Source: Bacteroidales bacterium UBA6431 (GTDB taxonomy: Bacteria > Bacteroidota > Bacteroidia > Bacteroidales > UBA932). Taken from it: a stretch of 64,000 bases of DNA. The notes beneath the pieces were generated by a model. It was not told the origin of the DNA. It saw only the letters and a list, made by a program, of their open reading frames with translations, and searched no databases. The first letter of the stretch is position 1. Each line of letters begins with the position of its first letter. A program made the position numbers and the translations under genes. Of this stretch, positions 8,226 to 16,451 are shown piece by piece. The stretch spans positions 25,773-89,772 of the forward strand of contig DJOT01000043.1 of the NCBI GenBank assembly GCA_002439095.1. The letters run 5' to 3'.

Positions 8226-8843
8226 TTATTCAAAATCGGGAGGGCAAAGATAGGATTTTCCTATCTCAATTACAAATTTTTCTGCGAAATACTCATCTTT
8301 CAGCCAGTCGGATATCCTCCATGTCCTGATATGACGCGGATCCAGTCGGCTTTTCCGGAGCAGGGCGGAGATTTCCTCATTCACATCTCCGCCTTTCAGG
8401 TAGAGGATGCTCCGGCGGAACTTCCCCTCGACCCACGGGTAGAATTTTTCCAGAGAGGTGACGGCCCGCGACACCACCCAGTCGAATGTCTCCGGGAGAG
8501 ATTCGGCCCTGGCGTTGACACAGGTCACATTTTTCAGCCCGAGGCCTTCGGCTACGGCACTGGCTACCGTTATCTTCTTGCCTATCGAGTCGCAGAGGGT
8601 AAAGTGCGTCTCCGGGAATTCCATGGCCAGAGGAATGCCCGGAAATCCCCCTCCCGTCCCGACATCCAGCACGCTCGCCCCGTCCCAGACACTTTCTGGA
8701 TAGAAGCGCCTGAGGTATTCGGCTATCGCAAGGGAGTGCAGGACGTGGTGCTGGTAGATGTTGTCCATATCCTTGCGGGAAATCACATTTATCCTGGAGT
8801 TCCACTCCGTGTAAAGTCTTATGAGCTCTTTGTAGTCTGTCAT
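8226..8843 (-). CDS. rsmG: 16S rRNA (guanine-527-N7) methyltransferase
   Basis: SAM-dependent methyltransferase (formerly GidB) acting on 16S rRNA in the small subunit. 205 residues, the usual size. Visible: the N-terminal YTEWNSRINVISRKD segment with the HHVLHSL motif, the SAM-binding glycine loop VLDVGTGGGFPGIPLA near residues 59-74, and the conserved VVSRAV segment. The start codon overlaps the stop of the upstream sigma-factor gene by four bases (8840-8843), so the two are translationally coupled. Loss of this enzyme is classically linked to low-level streptomycin resistance. Confidence 0.97.
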   Translation of the reverse strand: MTDYKELIRLYTEWNSRINVISRKDMDNIYQHHVLHSLAIAEYLRRFYPESVWDGASVLDVGTGGGFPGIPLAMEFPETHFTLCDSIGKKITVASAVAEGLGLKNVTCVNARAESLPETFDWVVSRAVTSLEKFYPWVEGKFRRSILYLKGGDVNEEISALLRKSRLDPRHIRTWRISDWLKDEYFAEKFVIEIGKSYLCPPDFE

Positions 8844-9433
8844 TGTTCTTCTGATGATTTCATCTCGTCTATCATCGCCTTGGCACGCCGTATCCTGGTG
8901 CGCACGGTGTTAAGTTCCATCCCGAGTTCCTCGGCTATCTCCTTGTATTGCAGGCCGTCCACAAGGCGGCGTCTGGCTATTTCCCGGTACAGCTCGGGCA
9001 AAGCTTCGATGCAGGACTGGAGACTCTCCGCGTCCTCGTCCTTGATGATGCTCTCCAGAGGGGTCGCCTCGGCATCCCCAATGGTCTCCACGGCCGCCCC
9101 GGCAGTGGGGTTGTCGTCTATGGAGACCAGTTTGCGCTGGTTGCGGCTTTCCGACTCCAACGTGTCAAGCGCAGTATTGCGCGCTATGACGCGGAGCCAG
9201 GTGGAAAAGAGGCTCCGGGATGGGTCGTAACTGCGTATCTGCCTGAAGGCTTTCTCGAAACTTCTGGAACAGATATCATCGATATAAAAGTCATCCAACT
9301 GCTTTATGGTGGACGCGAGGTACGCCTTGAGGGAGTCGATATTCGTATCCCACAACTCAGTGAAAGCCGTCCCGTCACCTATGATGGCGCGGCGGACCAG
9401 TTCATCAGTGGGCGTCAAGCCAGTTTTTGCCAT
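8840..9433 (-). CDS. ECF-type RNA polymerase sigma factor
   Basis: 197 residues. Region 2 (about 25-90) includes the core-binding helix (IDDICSRSFEKAFRQIRSYD) and the promoter-melting segment FSTWLRVIARNTALD. Region 4 (about 140-190) is a helix-turn-helix with LPELYREIARRRLVDGLQYKEIAEELG and NTVRTRIRRAK. An acidic linker of roughly 45 residues lies between. No anti-sigma gene is adjacent. The start lies inside the end of polA (29-base overlap) and the stop overlaps the rsmG start, so polA, sigma and rsmG look like one operon, an unusual place for an ECF sigma factor. Confidence 0.93.
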   Translation of the reverse strand: MAKTGLTPTDELVRRAIIGDGTAFTELWDTNIDSLKAYLASTIKQLDDFYIDDICSRSFEKAFRQIRSYDPSRSLFSTWLRVIARNTALDTLESESRNQRKLVSIDDNPTAGAAVETIGDAEATPLESIIKDEDAESLQSCIEALPELYREIARRRLVDGLQYKEIAEELGMELNTVRTRIRRAKAMIDEMKSSEEQ

Positions 9434-12014
9434 AGTTGCATTCTACTGTAAGTGGTACTGAAAGGCTTACAACGTTTTCCATCTGGCTTACAAGCATCGC
9501 CTTGACGGTCTCGATCTCGGCCGAAGGCACTTCAAGCAGGAGTTCATCGTGGATCTGTAGAACCATCATGGACTTGTATCCGCCCTCTCGCAACTGCCTG
9601 TCAACCCCGATCATGGCCAGCTTTATTATATCCGCCGCCGTGCCCTGGACCGGTGCATTGACGGCATTCCGCTCCGCGAAAGCGCGGACAGTGGCATTGC
9701 CGGAATTGATGTCCGGAAGATACCTTCTGCGTCCGAAAAGGGTCTCTACATAGCCGTTCTTCCGGGCCGAATCCAAAGTATTGTCAATATATCTGCGTAT
9801 GGACGGGAATGATGTGAAATAATCATCGATTATCTTCTTGGCCTCCTGTCGGCTGCATCCGAGACGCTGGCTGAGCCCGAAAGCCGAGATTCCGTACATG
9901 ATTCCGAAGTTCACGGTCTTGGCAACACGTCTCTGGTCCGGGGTGACTTCATCCAGACCAATCCCGAAAATCTTTGAAGCCGTGGCGGCATGGATGTCCT
10001 GGCCTGCCCTGAAAGCTTCAACAAGGTGCGAGTCACCGCTGAAATGCGCCATCAGCCTCAATTCTATCTGGGAATAGTCGGCCGACATCATCACGCTGTC
10101 CGGAGACCCGGCCACGAATGCCCGGCGTATCTCGCGGCCCAGATCCGTGCGTACAGGGATGTTCTGGAGGTTTGGATTGGAGGATGACAGGCGGCCTGTG
10201 GCGGTCATGGTCTGGTTGAAAGTGGTGTGTACCCTGCCGTCCACGGGTGAAATATAGCCGGCAAAAGGCTCGATGTAGGTGGAGAGCAGTTTGCGCATGG
10301 CCCTGTAGTCCAGAATCGCCTCTATGATCGGACTGCGGTCCGAGAGGGCCTGGAGGGTCTGTTCGTCAGTGGGCCAGTTTCCGGAACGGGGTTTGCGGGC
10401 CTTGGGATCGAGCGCCATCTTCTCGAAGAGCACGACCCCCAACTGCTTGGGTGAACCGACGTTAAGTCCCGGTTCTCCGGCAAGTTCACGCACCTGTGCC
10501 TCCCTTTCGGCTATCTTGGAACGCAGCATCGCGGCGAAGCCGGACAGAGACTCAAGGTCAACCTTGACCCCTGCCCTCTCCATCCTTGACAGCACCCCGA
10601 TCAACGGTTCCTCGATGCGGTCATACAACTCGCGAAGCCCCGGCACGGAGTCAATTTCCCTGTCCAGACGGCCCACGAGTTTCAACGCCGCCATCACCTC
10701 CTTGTATCGCCTGTCCGAAGACTCCACGGACGGCTCATCAAAAAGCGAGGCCTCCGCTTCCTCTCCGGCATCAAGGTCCACACCAAGATATGAAAGCGCC
10801 AGCGCATCCAATGAGTGATTCCTCTCCGGATTGAGAAGGTAGTGCATCAGCTCGACATCCTCCAGACGGCCCTCAAGCCCTGTCCCGGAAGCGGCGAGAG
10901 CGTTCATCGCAGATTTGATGTCGGCACCGGCCTTGACCACGGATCTGTCCCCCAGAACGCCCTTGAACTCCTCCGGAGTACCAGCAGAGCATTTCTCGCC
11001 TGCAGCCGCATAGACCGTCCCGCCAGTGGTCATCACAGACATGCGGGAACCGGCTTTGGCAAGAGAAGACAGCACTTCAGGTGAAACAATCTCCACTTCC
11101 AGGGTCACGGCAGCCGGTTCAGCCAAGACAGTCTGACCGGAAGCCGCTGCGATACGGGAGATAAGCTTCTTGAGAGAGGGCATCTCGTACTTGTCAAGCA
11201 GCTCCGAAAGTCCGGGGGCACAGCACGGACGGAAAGCCATCCGCTCGACATCCACATCCACAGGGACATCCGTGCGTATCGTCACAAGTTCCTCGGAGAG
11301 AGCAATATGCGGCTTGGCAGCATTCAACATATCCTGCTGGCGCGCGGTAAGCTCCGAAATATGGGAATATATGCCTTCGGTCGTGCCGTACTTGGAAAGC
11401 AGTTTTGCCGCACCCACCGGGCCGATGCCCTGTACCCCAGGGACATTGTCCGAGCTGTCGCCGCACAGGGTCAGAATGTCCCGTACCTGGGAGGTGCTTG
11501 AAATTTTCCATCTTTCACACACGGCCGCACTGTCCAGCACCTCGTTTTCAGAGCCTGATTTTCCCGGTTTGTACTGAAATATGTGAGCGGAGACGAGCTG
11601 CCCGTAATCTTTGTCCGGAGTGACCATATAGACATCCATCTTGTCCGAGGCGAAGCGCTTCGCGACAGTGCCTATCACGTCATCGGCCTCGAACCCGCTG
11701 ACCATCAGCACCGGAATGTCCATGGAGCGGACAATCGCGGTGAGCGGTTCCAGAGCATCGATGACAAGCTGCGGAGTCTCGGCGCGGTTGGCCTTGTATT
11801 CCGGGTAGAGTTTGTTGCGGAAAGTGCCGCCCGGCGGGTCGAAACTCACCGCCAGATGGGTAGGCTTCTCGCGCTCCACCAGTTCAAGCAGATATTTGGT
11901 GAAACCGAAAAGTATGGAGGTGTCCACGCCCTTGGAGTTGACCATGGGACGCCCGAGGAACGCATAGTACATCTTGAAGATGAGCGCATGCCCATCGATA
12001 AGAAAAAGTTTCAT
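9405..12014 (-). CDS. polA: DNA polymerase I
   Basis: Repair polymerase that removes primers and fills gaps. Start ATG 12014 (MKLFLIDGHALIFKMYYAF); the frame extends to 12140 without ATG support. 869 residues. The 5'-3' nuclease domain (about 1-270) has DPPGGTFRNKLYPEYKANR and GFEADDVIGT. The middle region lacks the DxE motif of a working 3'-5' proofreading site (SRMSVMTTGGTVYAA stands there), so proofreading is probably lost, as in Taq. The polymerase domain (about 500-869) has motif A DYSQIELR near 646, the O-helix KTVNFGIMYG and motif C QIHDELLLEV near 823. The -7 box ends only four bases before the ATG, implying a leaderless mRNA. The 3' end overlaps the sigma gene by 29 bases. Confidence 0.97.
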   Translation of the reverse strand: MKLFLIDGHALIFKMYYAFLGRPMVNSKGVDTSILFGFTKYLLELVEREKPTHLAVSFDPPGGTFRNKLYPEYKANRAETPQLVIDALEPLTAIVRSMDIPVLMVSGFEADDVIGTVAKRFASDKMDVYMVTPDKDYGQLVSAHIFQYKPGKSGSENEVLDSAAVCERWKISSTSQVRDILTLCGDSSDNVPGVQGIGPVGAAKLLSKYGTTEGIYSHISELTARQQDMLNAAKPHIALSEELVTIRTDVPVDVDVERMAFRPCCAPGLSELLDKYEMPSLKKLISRIAAASGQTVLAEPAAVTLEVEIVSPEVLSSLAKAGSRMSVMTTGGTVYAAAGEKCSAGTPEEFKGVLGDRSVVKAGADIKSAMNALAASGTGLEGRLEDVELMHYLLNPERNHSLDALALSYLGVDLDAGEEAEASLFDEPSVESSDRRYKEVMAALKLVGRLDREIDSVPGLRELYDRIEEPLIGVLSRMERAGVKVDLESLSGFAAMLRSKIAEREAQVRELAGEPGLNVGSPKQLGVVLFEKMALDPKARKPRSGNWPTDEQTLQALSDRSPIIEAILDYRAMRKLLSTYIEPFAGYISPVDGRVHTTFNQTMTATGRLSSSNPNLQNIPVRTDLGREIRRAFVAGSPDSVMMSADYSQIELRLMAHFSGDSHLVEAFRAGQDIHAATASKIFGIGLDEVTPDQRRVAKTVNFGIMYGISAFGLSQRLGCSRQEAKKIIDDYFTSFPSIRRYIDNTLDSARKNGYVETLFGRRRYLPDINSGNATVRAFAERNAVNAPVQGTAADIIKLAMIGVDRQLREGGYKSMMVLQIHDELLLEVPSAEIETVKAMLVSQMENVVSLSVPLTVECNYGKNWLDAH

Positions 12015-12018
12015 TGTA

Positions 12019-12049
12019 CAAAGATGAAACTTTTCCCGAAACTTGGCAA
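12019..12049 (-). promoter_or_regulatory. polA promoter (leaderless type)
   Basis: TTGC, 19 bases, CATCTTTG on the minus strand. The -7 box ends four bases before the polA ATG, so transcription would begin at or within a base or two of the start codon. Confidence 0.55.
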
Positions 12050-12081
12050 TAGCCCGTTGACAGCATTTTATCTCCGGATAC

Positions 12082-12112
12082 TTGGATTTACAATGGACAT
12101 TTCCTATCTTCG
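12082..12112 (+). promoter_or_regulatory. Promoter of the lipoprotein gene at 12167
   Basis: TTGG, 19 bases, TATCTTCG on the plus strand, divergent from the polA promoter and about 55 bases before the ATG. Confidence 0.55.
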
Positions 12113-12166
12113 CCCTTGCCATATAATTGAAACACAGCATATTGAACTAATTTGAACCAAAAGATT

Positions 12167-13027
12167 ATGAAGAACATCGGACTGGCGCTGATTGCGTTGT
12201 CGCTGCTGCATGCTTGCAGCAAGCTGCCTTTGCTGGACAATGATTGCCGGAGTCCTGTCCCCGGCAGTTTCACTGTGGACGCGTCAGGGAAAAAGGTCAT
12301 TTTCGCAAGCGGCAACCTCCAGGCACACATCATTGGAAGTGGAGATGAGCTCTCCGTCAACTGGGGCTTCGCATCATGGCAGGGTGAGTTCCTCGGATCC
12401 TCCTCTTGCAATGTAACACCGGTCGCAGGCGGGACAGCGGATCTTTTCGGATGGGCGGCGGCCGGTTCACCCTCTGCGGAAAAATTCGGCATCGGGTACA
12501 ACAGCGATCCCTCCCACTATGGCTCATCCGTATCAGACGTGCTTCAAGACTGGGGTCCGCTCATCGGCAGCGGGTGGAGGACGCTGTCAGACAACGAATG
12601 GAAGTTTCTGCTCAATAAAAGAGCCGGCCCAAGAATAGGAGGGGTAGAGAATGCGCGACATTCAAGGGCTATCGTAGACGGTGTCCGGGGGTTGATATTG
12701 TTTCCGGACAATATCGACTGGCCTTCAGAAGTGCCCCTTCCCAGAGGGATAAACCAATGCGGCAGCTACAACTATGCCGACACTGCCTACGGGGCCGGGC
12801 AGTGGCAGATCCTTGAAAACCTCGGCTGCGTGTTTCTCCCGGCAGCCGGCCACAACCCGGCCAAAGGCAACCCGGAATACGGAAAAACCGGTGCATATAT
12901 TTCGTCAAGTTCCAAGGATAACTGGAGATATTGCAGAAGGATGATATTCAAGGAAGACGGGGTCTACACGAGCGTCGTCAGCCTGCGCTCCGCCCTTTGC
13001 GCTGTACGGTTGGTACAGGACATCTGA
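12167..13027 (+). CDS. Bacteroidales lipoprotein with repeated SGNLQ/DLFGW-type fold
   Basis: 286 residues from ATG 12167 (MKNIGLALIALSLLHACSK); an upstream in-frame TTG at 12152 is less likely. The signal peptide ends in a lipobox with Cys about residue 17. The mature part carries VIFASGNLQ, DLFGWAAAGSP, DWGPLIGSGWRTLSDNEW and GLILFPDNIDWP. This pattern recurs in many Bacteroidales surface lipoproteins of unknown function and loosely resembles formylglycine-enzyme/FISUMP-like folds. Probably surface- or periplasm-exposed. It is divergent from polA and monocistronic. Role unknown. Confidence 0.7.
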   Translation: MKNIGLALIALSLLHACSKLPLLDNDCRSPVPGSFTVDASGKKVIFASGNLQAHIIGSGDELSVNWGFASWQGEFLGSSSCNVTPVAGGTADLFGWAAAGSPSAEKFGIGYNSDPSHYGSSVSDVLQDWGPLIGSGWRTLSDNEWKFLLNKRAGPRIGGVENARHSRAIVDGVRGLILFPDNIDWPSEVPLPRGINQCGSYNYADTAYGAGQWQILENLGCVFLPAAGHNPAKGNPEYGKTGAYISSSSKDNWRYCRRMIFKEDGVYTSVVSLRSALCAVRLVQDI

Positions 13028-13202
13028 CTGCAGAGCCGCAGCGGCGGCGATGAGGCGGAATGCGGTGGCAAATAAAACAGTGTAAATCAACGAATTACCT
13101 ATTATGCCTATATCCGGATCGGCACAGGCGAAATCATTAACTATCAGATATTCAGCTATTTATCCGCCACCCAAAATCGGCGCACCGGATGCGATCACGG
13201 GA

Positions 13203-13477
13203 GACTTTGCACCGGCAAAGTCGGGAAGCGGCTTGAGCGATGCAGGTGGCACGGGCGCAGGGGTTCGGGGATATGCCCCGTAAAAAAAGCCGCTTCAGCG
13301 GCGCGGCGGAGCGTCAGCGAGTTTGCGAAGCAAATGAGCAGCGGAGACGCCCGGCGAAGACCTGTCGAGCCGGTATGCCCCTGAAAGGGGCTGTCAGCGA
13401 AGCTGACTGGGGTTGAGACATTTGCGTTTGCGGCGGCAAACGCAAGGACCTCAACTTTGCTCCGCAAAGTTGAGGTA
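13203..13477 (-). ncRNA. Hairpin-rich trailer downstream of tRNA-Gln
   Basis: Between the tRNA and its terminator, and just beyond, lie consecutive perfect short hairpins, nearly all with three- or four-base loops: 13448-13476 (13-bp arms, reaching into the tRNA acceptor), 13422-13445 (10-bp arms), 13393-13407, 13377-13391, 13322-13334, 13289-13302 and 13203-13222. Five have GAA/TTC or TTCA loops. No coding gene is supported in 13028-13469, and the first 170 bases of that gap show nothing recognisable. The stretch would be part of the primary tRNA transcript. It could be a processed structured RNA or a cluster of palindromic repeats. Confidence 0.4.
13282..13302 (-). terminator. Terminator of the tRNA-Gln transcript
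   Basis: GCCGC-TTCA-GCGGC stem (13289-13302) followed on the minus strand by seven T. It lies about 170 bases beyond the tRNA. Confidence 0.85.
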
Positions 13478-13540
13478 CCAGGATTCGAACCTGGGCAGAC
13501 AGAACCAAAATCTGTAGTGCTACCATTACACCATACCTCA
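13470..13540 (-). tRNA. tRNA-Gln (anticodon TTG)
   Basis: Acceptor TGAGGTA/TACCTCA, D-arm TGTAATGGTAGCA, anticodon stem-loop CAGAT-TTTGGTT-CTG giving TTG, T-arm with GGTTCGAATCC. Discriminator A; CCA not encoded. Confidence 0.95.
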
Positions 13541-13551
13541 ATTCCAGACTG

Positions 13552-13582
13552 CAAATATAGCAATTATCTTTTTGCCTTGAAA
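13552..13582 (-). promoter_or_regulatory. Promoter of tRNA-Gln
   Basis: TTTC, 19 bases, TATATTTG on the minus strand, 12 bases before the tRNA and partly inside the end of tadA. Confidence 0.55.
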
Positions 13583-13998
13583 TACGAACTCATCAGTTCA
13601 GAGCATTCCCCGGCAAGCACACCTGTCTCAACAGTTGTCTTCGGGTGAAGCAGCGACGGAGTGAAAAGTGAAAACCCGCGCTTGGGATCGGATGCCCCGT
13701 ACACAAGCGCTCCGAGCTGCGCCCAGCAGAGAGCGGCCGCGCACATCGGACATGGTTCCACCGTGACGTAGAGAGCGCAATCATTCAAATACTTACCCCC
13801 TACGGCCTCGGTGGCGGCGGTGAGAGCTATCATCTCGGCATGGGCAGTGGGGTCGTTGAGGCGCTCTGTCATATTGTGTCCCCGGGCTATTATTCTACCC
13901 TTGCACACAACCACTGCCCCGACTGGAACCTCGTCATCCTCAAAGGCCATACGTGCCTCGCGCAACGCTTCACGCATATATCTTTCATTCTCTTCCAT
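13564..13998 (-). CDS. tadA: tRNA-specific adenosine-34 deaminase
   Basis: Zinc deaminase that converts the wobble adenosine of tRNA-Arg(ACG) to inosine. 144 residues from ATG 13998, which shares its A with the TGA stop of the upstream hydrolase (TGATG), a tight translational coupling. A GTG one codon earlier is the only alternative. The catalytic motif TAHAEMIAL holds the zinc His and the proton-shuttle Glu, and PCPMCAAAL holds the two zinc cysteines. DEVPVGAVVV and the RLNDPTAH segment are TadA-typical. Confidence 0.95.
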   Translation of the reverse strand: MEENERYMREALREARMAFEDDEVPVGAVVVCKGRIIARGHNMTERLNDPTAHAEMIALTAATEAVGGKYLNDCALYVTVEPCPMCAAALCWAQLGALVYGASDPKRGFSLFTPSLLHPKTTVETGVLAGECSELMSSYFKAKR

Positions 13999-14909
13999 CA
14001 CGCGATGCGGGCCAATATGTCATCCCAGACCTGCTGTTTCCCTGTCTCGTTGAGAATCTCATGGCGCATTCCCGGATAAAGTTTGAGATCAGTATCCTTG
14101 TACCCGACTTCTTTCATCAGCGCAACAGCCTTCCCTATTGCGTCTTCATTGATGAGGCACGGGTCATCAGCGCCGGAGATGAAATGCACCGGCAGCGCCG
14201 GGTTGGAGAGTTTCCACCCCTTACGGGAGTAGCAGTCCTTCATAAGCGCGGTGAGGTTGGAGAAGCCGTTGGCGGTAAACTGGAACATGCAAAGAGGATC
14301 ACTGTGATATTCTTTCAGCGTCTTCTCATCCGAGCACACCCATGCCACCGGATACCCCTCCTGGGCGAACGGCGCATTGAAAGAGCCGAAAGAAAGTTTC
14401 TGGAGCAGTTTCGGCCTGCTGTGAGGCCCGGCGAAAAGCACGAAGCAGTCAGCCAAGAACTTGCCGGCGCTCTTGGCCGGGTTGTCACTCGGGCAGCCGC
14501 AGACGAAAAGAGTGTCAATCATATCGTCATGCCGCTTTGTGAATGAGCGGACGACCATCGAGCCCATGCTGTGTCCGAGCAGGACGTGCTTCAATCCCGG
14601 ATAATGAGCCTTCGCCCAGTCAGCCACAACCTTGACATCCTCCACCATCGCTCTCCAGCCCCCTTTATACATGAACCCCAGGTCGTCCGGGGTCTTCACT
14701 GACTCCCCGTGGCCACGATGGTCGTGGATGACACAGACATATCCATGTCCGGAGAGATACTCCATAAAAGCGGCATACCTCTCCTTGTGTTCGCACATTC
14801 CGTGCACTATCTGGAAAACGCCTTTGGGAGCGCATTCAGGCTCGCTCACCAGCACGGCAAGATTGAGGTCATCGGCAGAAGCCTTCAGTTTCAGTGATTT
14901 CATCAGCAT
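13998..14909 (-). CDS. Alpha/beta hydrolase (monoacylglycerol lipase / S33 type)
   Basis: 303 residues (a second ATG two codons in, at 14903, is equally plausible). Serine hydrolase fold: the nucleophile elbow GHSMGS near residue 114, the oxyanion region VHGMCEHKERY, the acid residue in ISGADDPC and the catalytic His in PGMRHEILNE. This is the layout of monoacylglycerol lipase / lysophospholipase-like Hydrolase_4 proteins. No signal peptide, so cytosolic. Directly coupled to tadA downstream. The substrate is not predictable; a lysolipid or monoglyceride ester is a fair guess, and glpK is divergent next door. Confidence 0.85.
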   Translation of the reverse strand: MLMKSLKLKASADDLNLAVLVSEPECAPKGVFQIVHGMCEHKERYAAFMEYLSGHGYVCVIHDHRGHGESVKTPDDLGFMYKGGWRAMVEDVKVVADWAKAHYPGLKHVLLGHSMGSMVVRSFTKRHDDMIDTLFVCGCPSDNPAKSAGKFLADCFVLFAGPHSRPKLLQKLSFGSFNAPFAQEGYPVAWVCSDEKTLKEYHSDPLCMFQFTANGFSNLTALMKDCYSRKGWKLSNPALPVHFISGADDPCLINEDAIGKAVALMKEVGYKDTDLKLYPGMRHEILNETGKQQVWDDILARIA

Positions 14910-14953
14910 TGGGGTTTTGACCGCAATTTAGACATAAAAATCGGGATTAGCAG

Positions 14954-14961
14954 TATCTTTG
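14954..14961 (+). promoter_or_regulatory. -7 box of glpK, abutting its start
   Basis: TATCTTTG ends four bases before the glpK ATG at 14966, so the mRNA would be leaderless or nearly so. The -33 element is weak. Confidence 0.55.
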
Positions 14962-14965
14962 CCCC

Positions 14966-16438
14966 ATGAACAGATATATCTTGGCAGTGGATCAGGGCAC
15001 CAGCAGTTCCAAAGCCATCGTTTTCGATGACCGAGGGCATCAGGTGTCAATGAGTTCGAAGGAGTTCACCCAGCTCTTCCCGAGGCAGGCATGGGTGGAG
15101 CAGAACCCTCTGGAAATCCTGTCCTCAGTGAGGGCGGTGGTCAATGAAGCGGTGGCCGGAGTGCGTGACGGTGAGTTCGTGGCCATGGGCATCACCAACC
15201 AACGGGAAACCACCATAGTATGGGACGCCGCATCCGGGAGACCCATCTGCAACGCCATAGTCTGGCAGGACCGCCGGACATCATCATACTGCGATTCACT
15301 CAAAGCGCAGGGCCTCACGGAGAAGATACAGGAGAAGACAGGGCTGGTCATAGATGCCTACTTCAGCGCATCCAAGATAAGATGGATACTCCAAAATGTC
15401 CCGGGCGCACGCAAAAAGGCAATGGAAGGCAGGCTCCGCTTCGGCACAGTGGACAGCTGGCTCATCTGGAACCTCACCTCGGGCAAGGTCCACGCCACGG
15501 ACGTGACCAATGCCTCCAGAACCATGCTGTTCAACATCAACAGTTTAAGTTGGGACAGCGAACTCCTCGACCTGTTCGGCATCCCGGAATCCATGATGCC
15601 GCAGGTCCGCTCATCCGATGCGTTCTACGGAGAAGCCACGGTGCTCGGGCACAACATCCCGATAACCGGGGTCGCCGGGGACCAGCAGGCCGCACTTTTC
15701 GGACAGATGTGCATCGATGAGGGGTCGGTGAAGAACACCTACGGCACGGGGTGCTTCCTGCTGATGAACTGCGGCGACAAGCCGATTCTCTCCGAGAACA
15801 GGCTGCTCACCACCGTCGCCTGGAAACTCAAGGACAATGTCAGCTACGCCCTAGAGGGCAGCATCTTCGTGGCCGGGGCGGCGGTGCAATGGCTCCGGGA
15901 CGGGCTCGGGCTTATCAAAAATTCATCTGAAATAGAAGCACTTGCCTCTTCTGTACCAGACAACGGGGGTGTATACTTCGTGCCGGCGCTCACCGGTATG
16001 GGAGCCCCGTACTGGAACCAGGATGCACGGGGCATCATCACCGGACTGACCCGCGGCGCCACAGCCGCCCACATTGCCAGGGCAACCCTGGAGGGTATAG
16101 CATTCCAGACGATGGACATCGTCGCAGCAATGGAAAGGGATGCCGGGATACTCATCTCCGAACTCAAGGTGGACGGGGGCGCTTCGCGCAACAACCTGCT
16201 GATGCAGTTTCAGGCAGACATCCTCGGCACGGAGGTCATACGGCCGAAAGTCACCGAAATCACTGGTCTAGGAGCAGCCTATATGGCCGGTCTGGGAGCG
16301 GGTATCTGGTCTTCTGTCGGCGAACTCAAGGACAACTGGGAAGCGGAGCGCCGCTTCTCCCGCCGGGCATCAGAGTCCCGCATGGCGGAGTGCAAGGCCG
16401 CCTGGGCCGCCGCCGTCAGAAAAGCCATGGCGGAATAG
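14966..16438 (+). CDS. glpK: Glycerol kinase
   Basis: Phosphorylates glycerol to glycerol-3-phosphate. 490 residues, standard for FGGY kinases. Motifs: N-terminal phosphate loop VDQGTSSSKAIVFD (residues 8-21), substrate region WVEQNPLEI and NQRETTIVWD, IVWQDRRTSSYC, the ATP-site GVAGDQQAALFGQ near 235, and DGGASRNNLLMQFQADILG near 405. The family signature near 355 is also present (GMGAPYWNQDARGIITGLTR). No glpF or glpD lies next to it. The divergent lipase-like hydrolase could supply glycerol, but this is inference. Confidence 0.95.
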   Translation: MNRYILAVDQGTSSSKAIVFDDRGHQVSMSSKEFTQLFPRQAWVEQNPLEILSSVRAVVNEAVAGVRDGEFVAMGITNQRETTIVWDAASGRPICNAIVWQDRRTSSYCDSLKAQGLTEKIQEKTGLVIDAYFSASKIRWILQNVPGARKKAMEGRLRFGTVDSWLIWNLTSGKVHATDVTNASRTMLFNINSLSWDSELLDLFGIPESMMPQVRSSDAFYGEATVLGHNIPITGVAGDQQAALFGQMCIDEGSVKNTYGTGCFLLMNCGDKPILSENRLLTTVAWKLKDNVSYALEGSIFVAGAAVQWLRDGLGLIKNSSEIEALASSVPDNGGVYFVPALTGMGAPYWNQDARGIITGLTRGATAAHIARATLEGIAFQTMDIVAAMERDAGILISELKVDGGASRNNLLMQFQADILGTEVIRPKVTEITGLGAAYMAGLGAGIWSSVGELKDNWEAERRFSRRASESRMAECKAAWAAAVRKAMAE

Positions 16439-16451
16439 CGGCCCACGGGGA

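Noticed and set aside
13195..13563. Minus-strand open frames across tRNA-Gln and its hairpins
   Set aside because: They run through a well-formed tRNA gene and terminator, so they are not coding.
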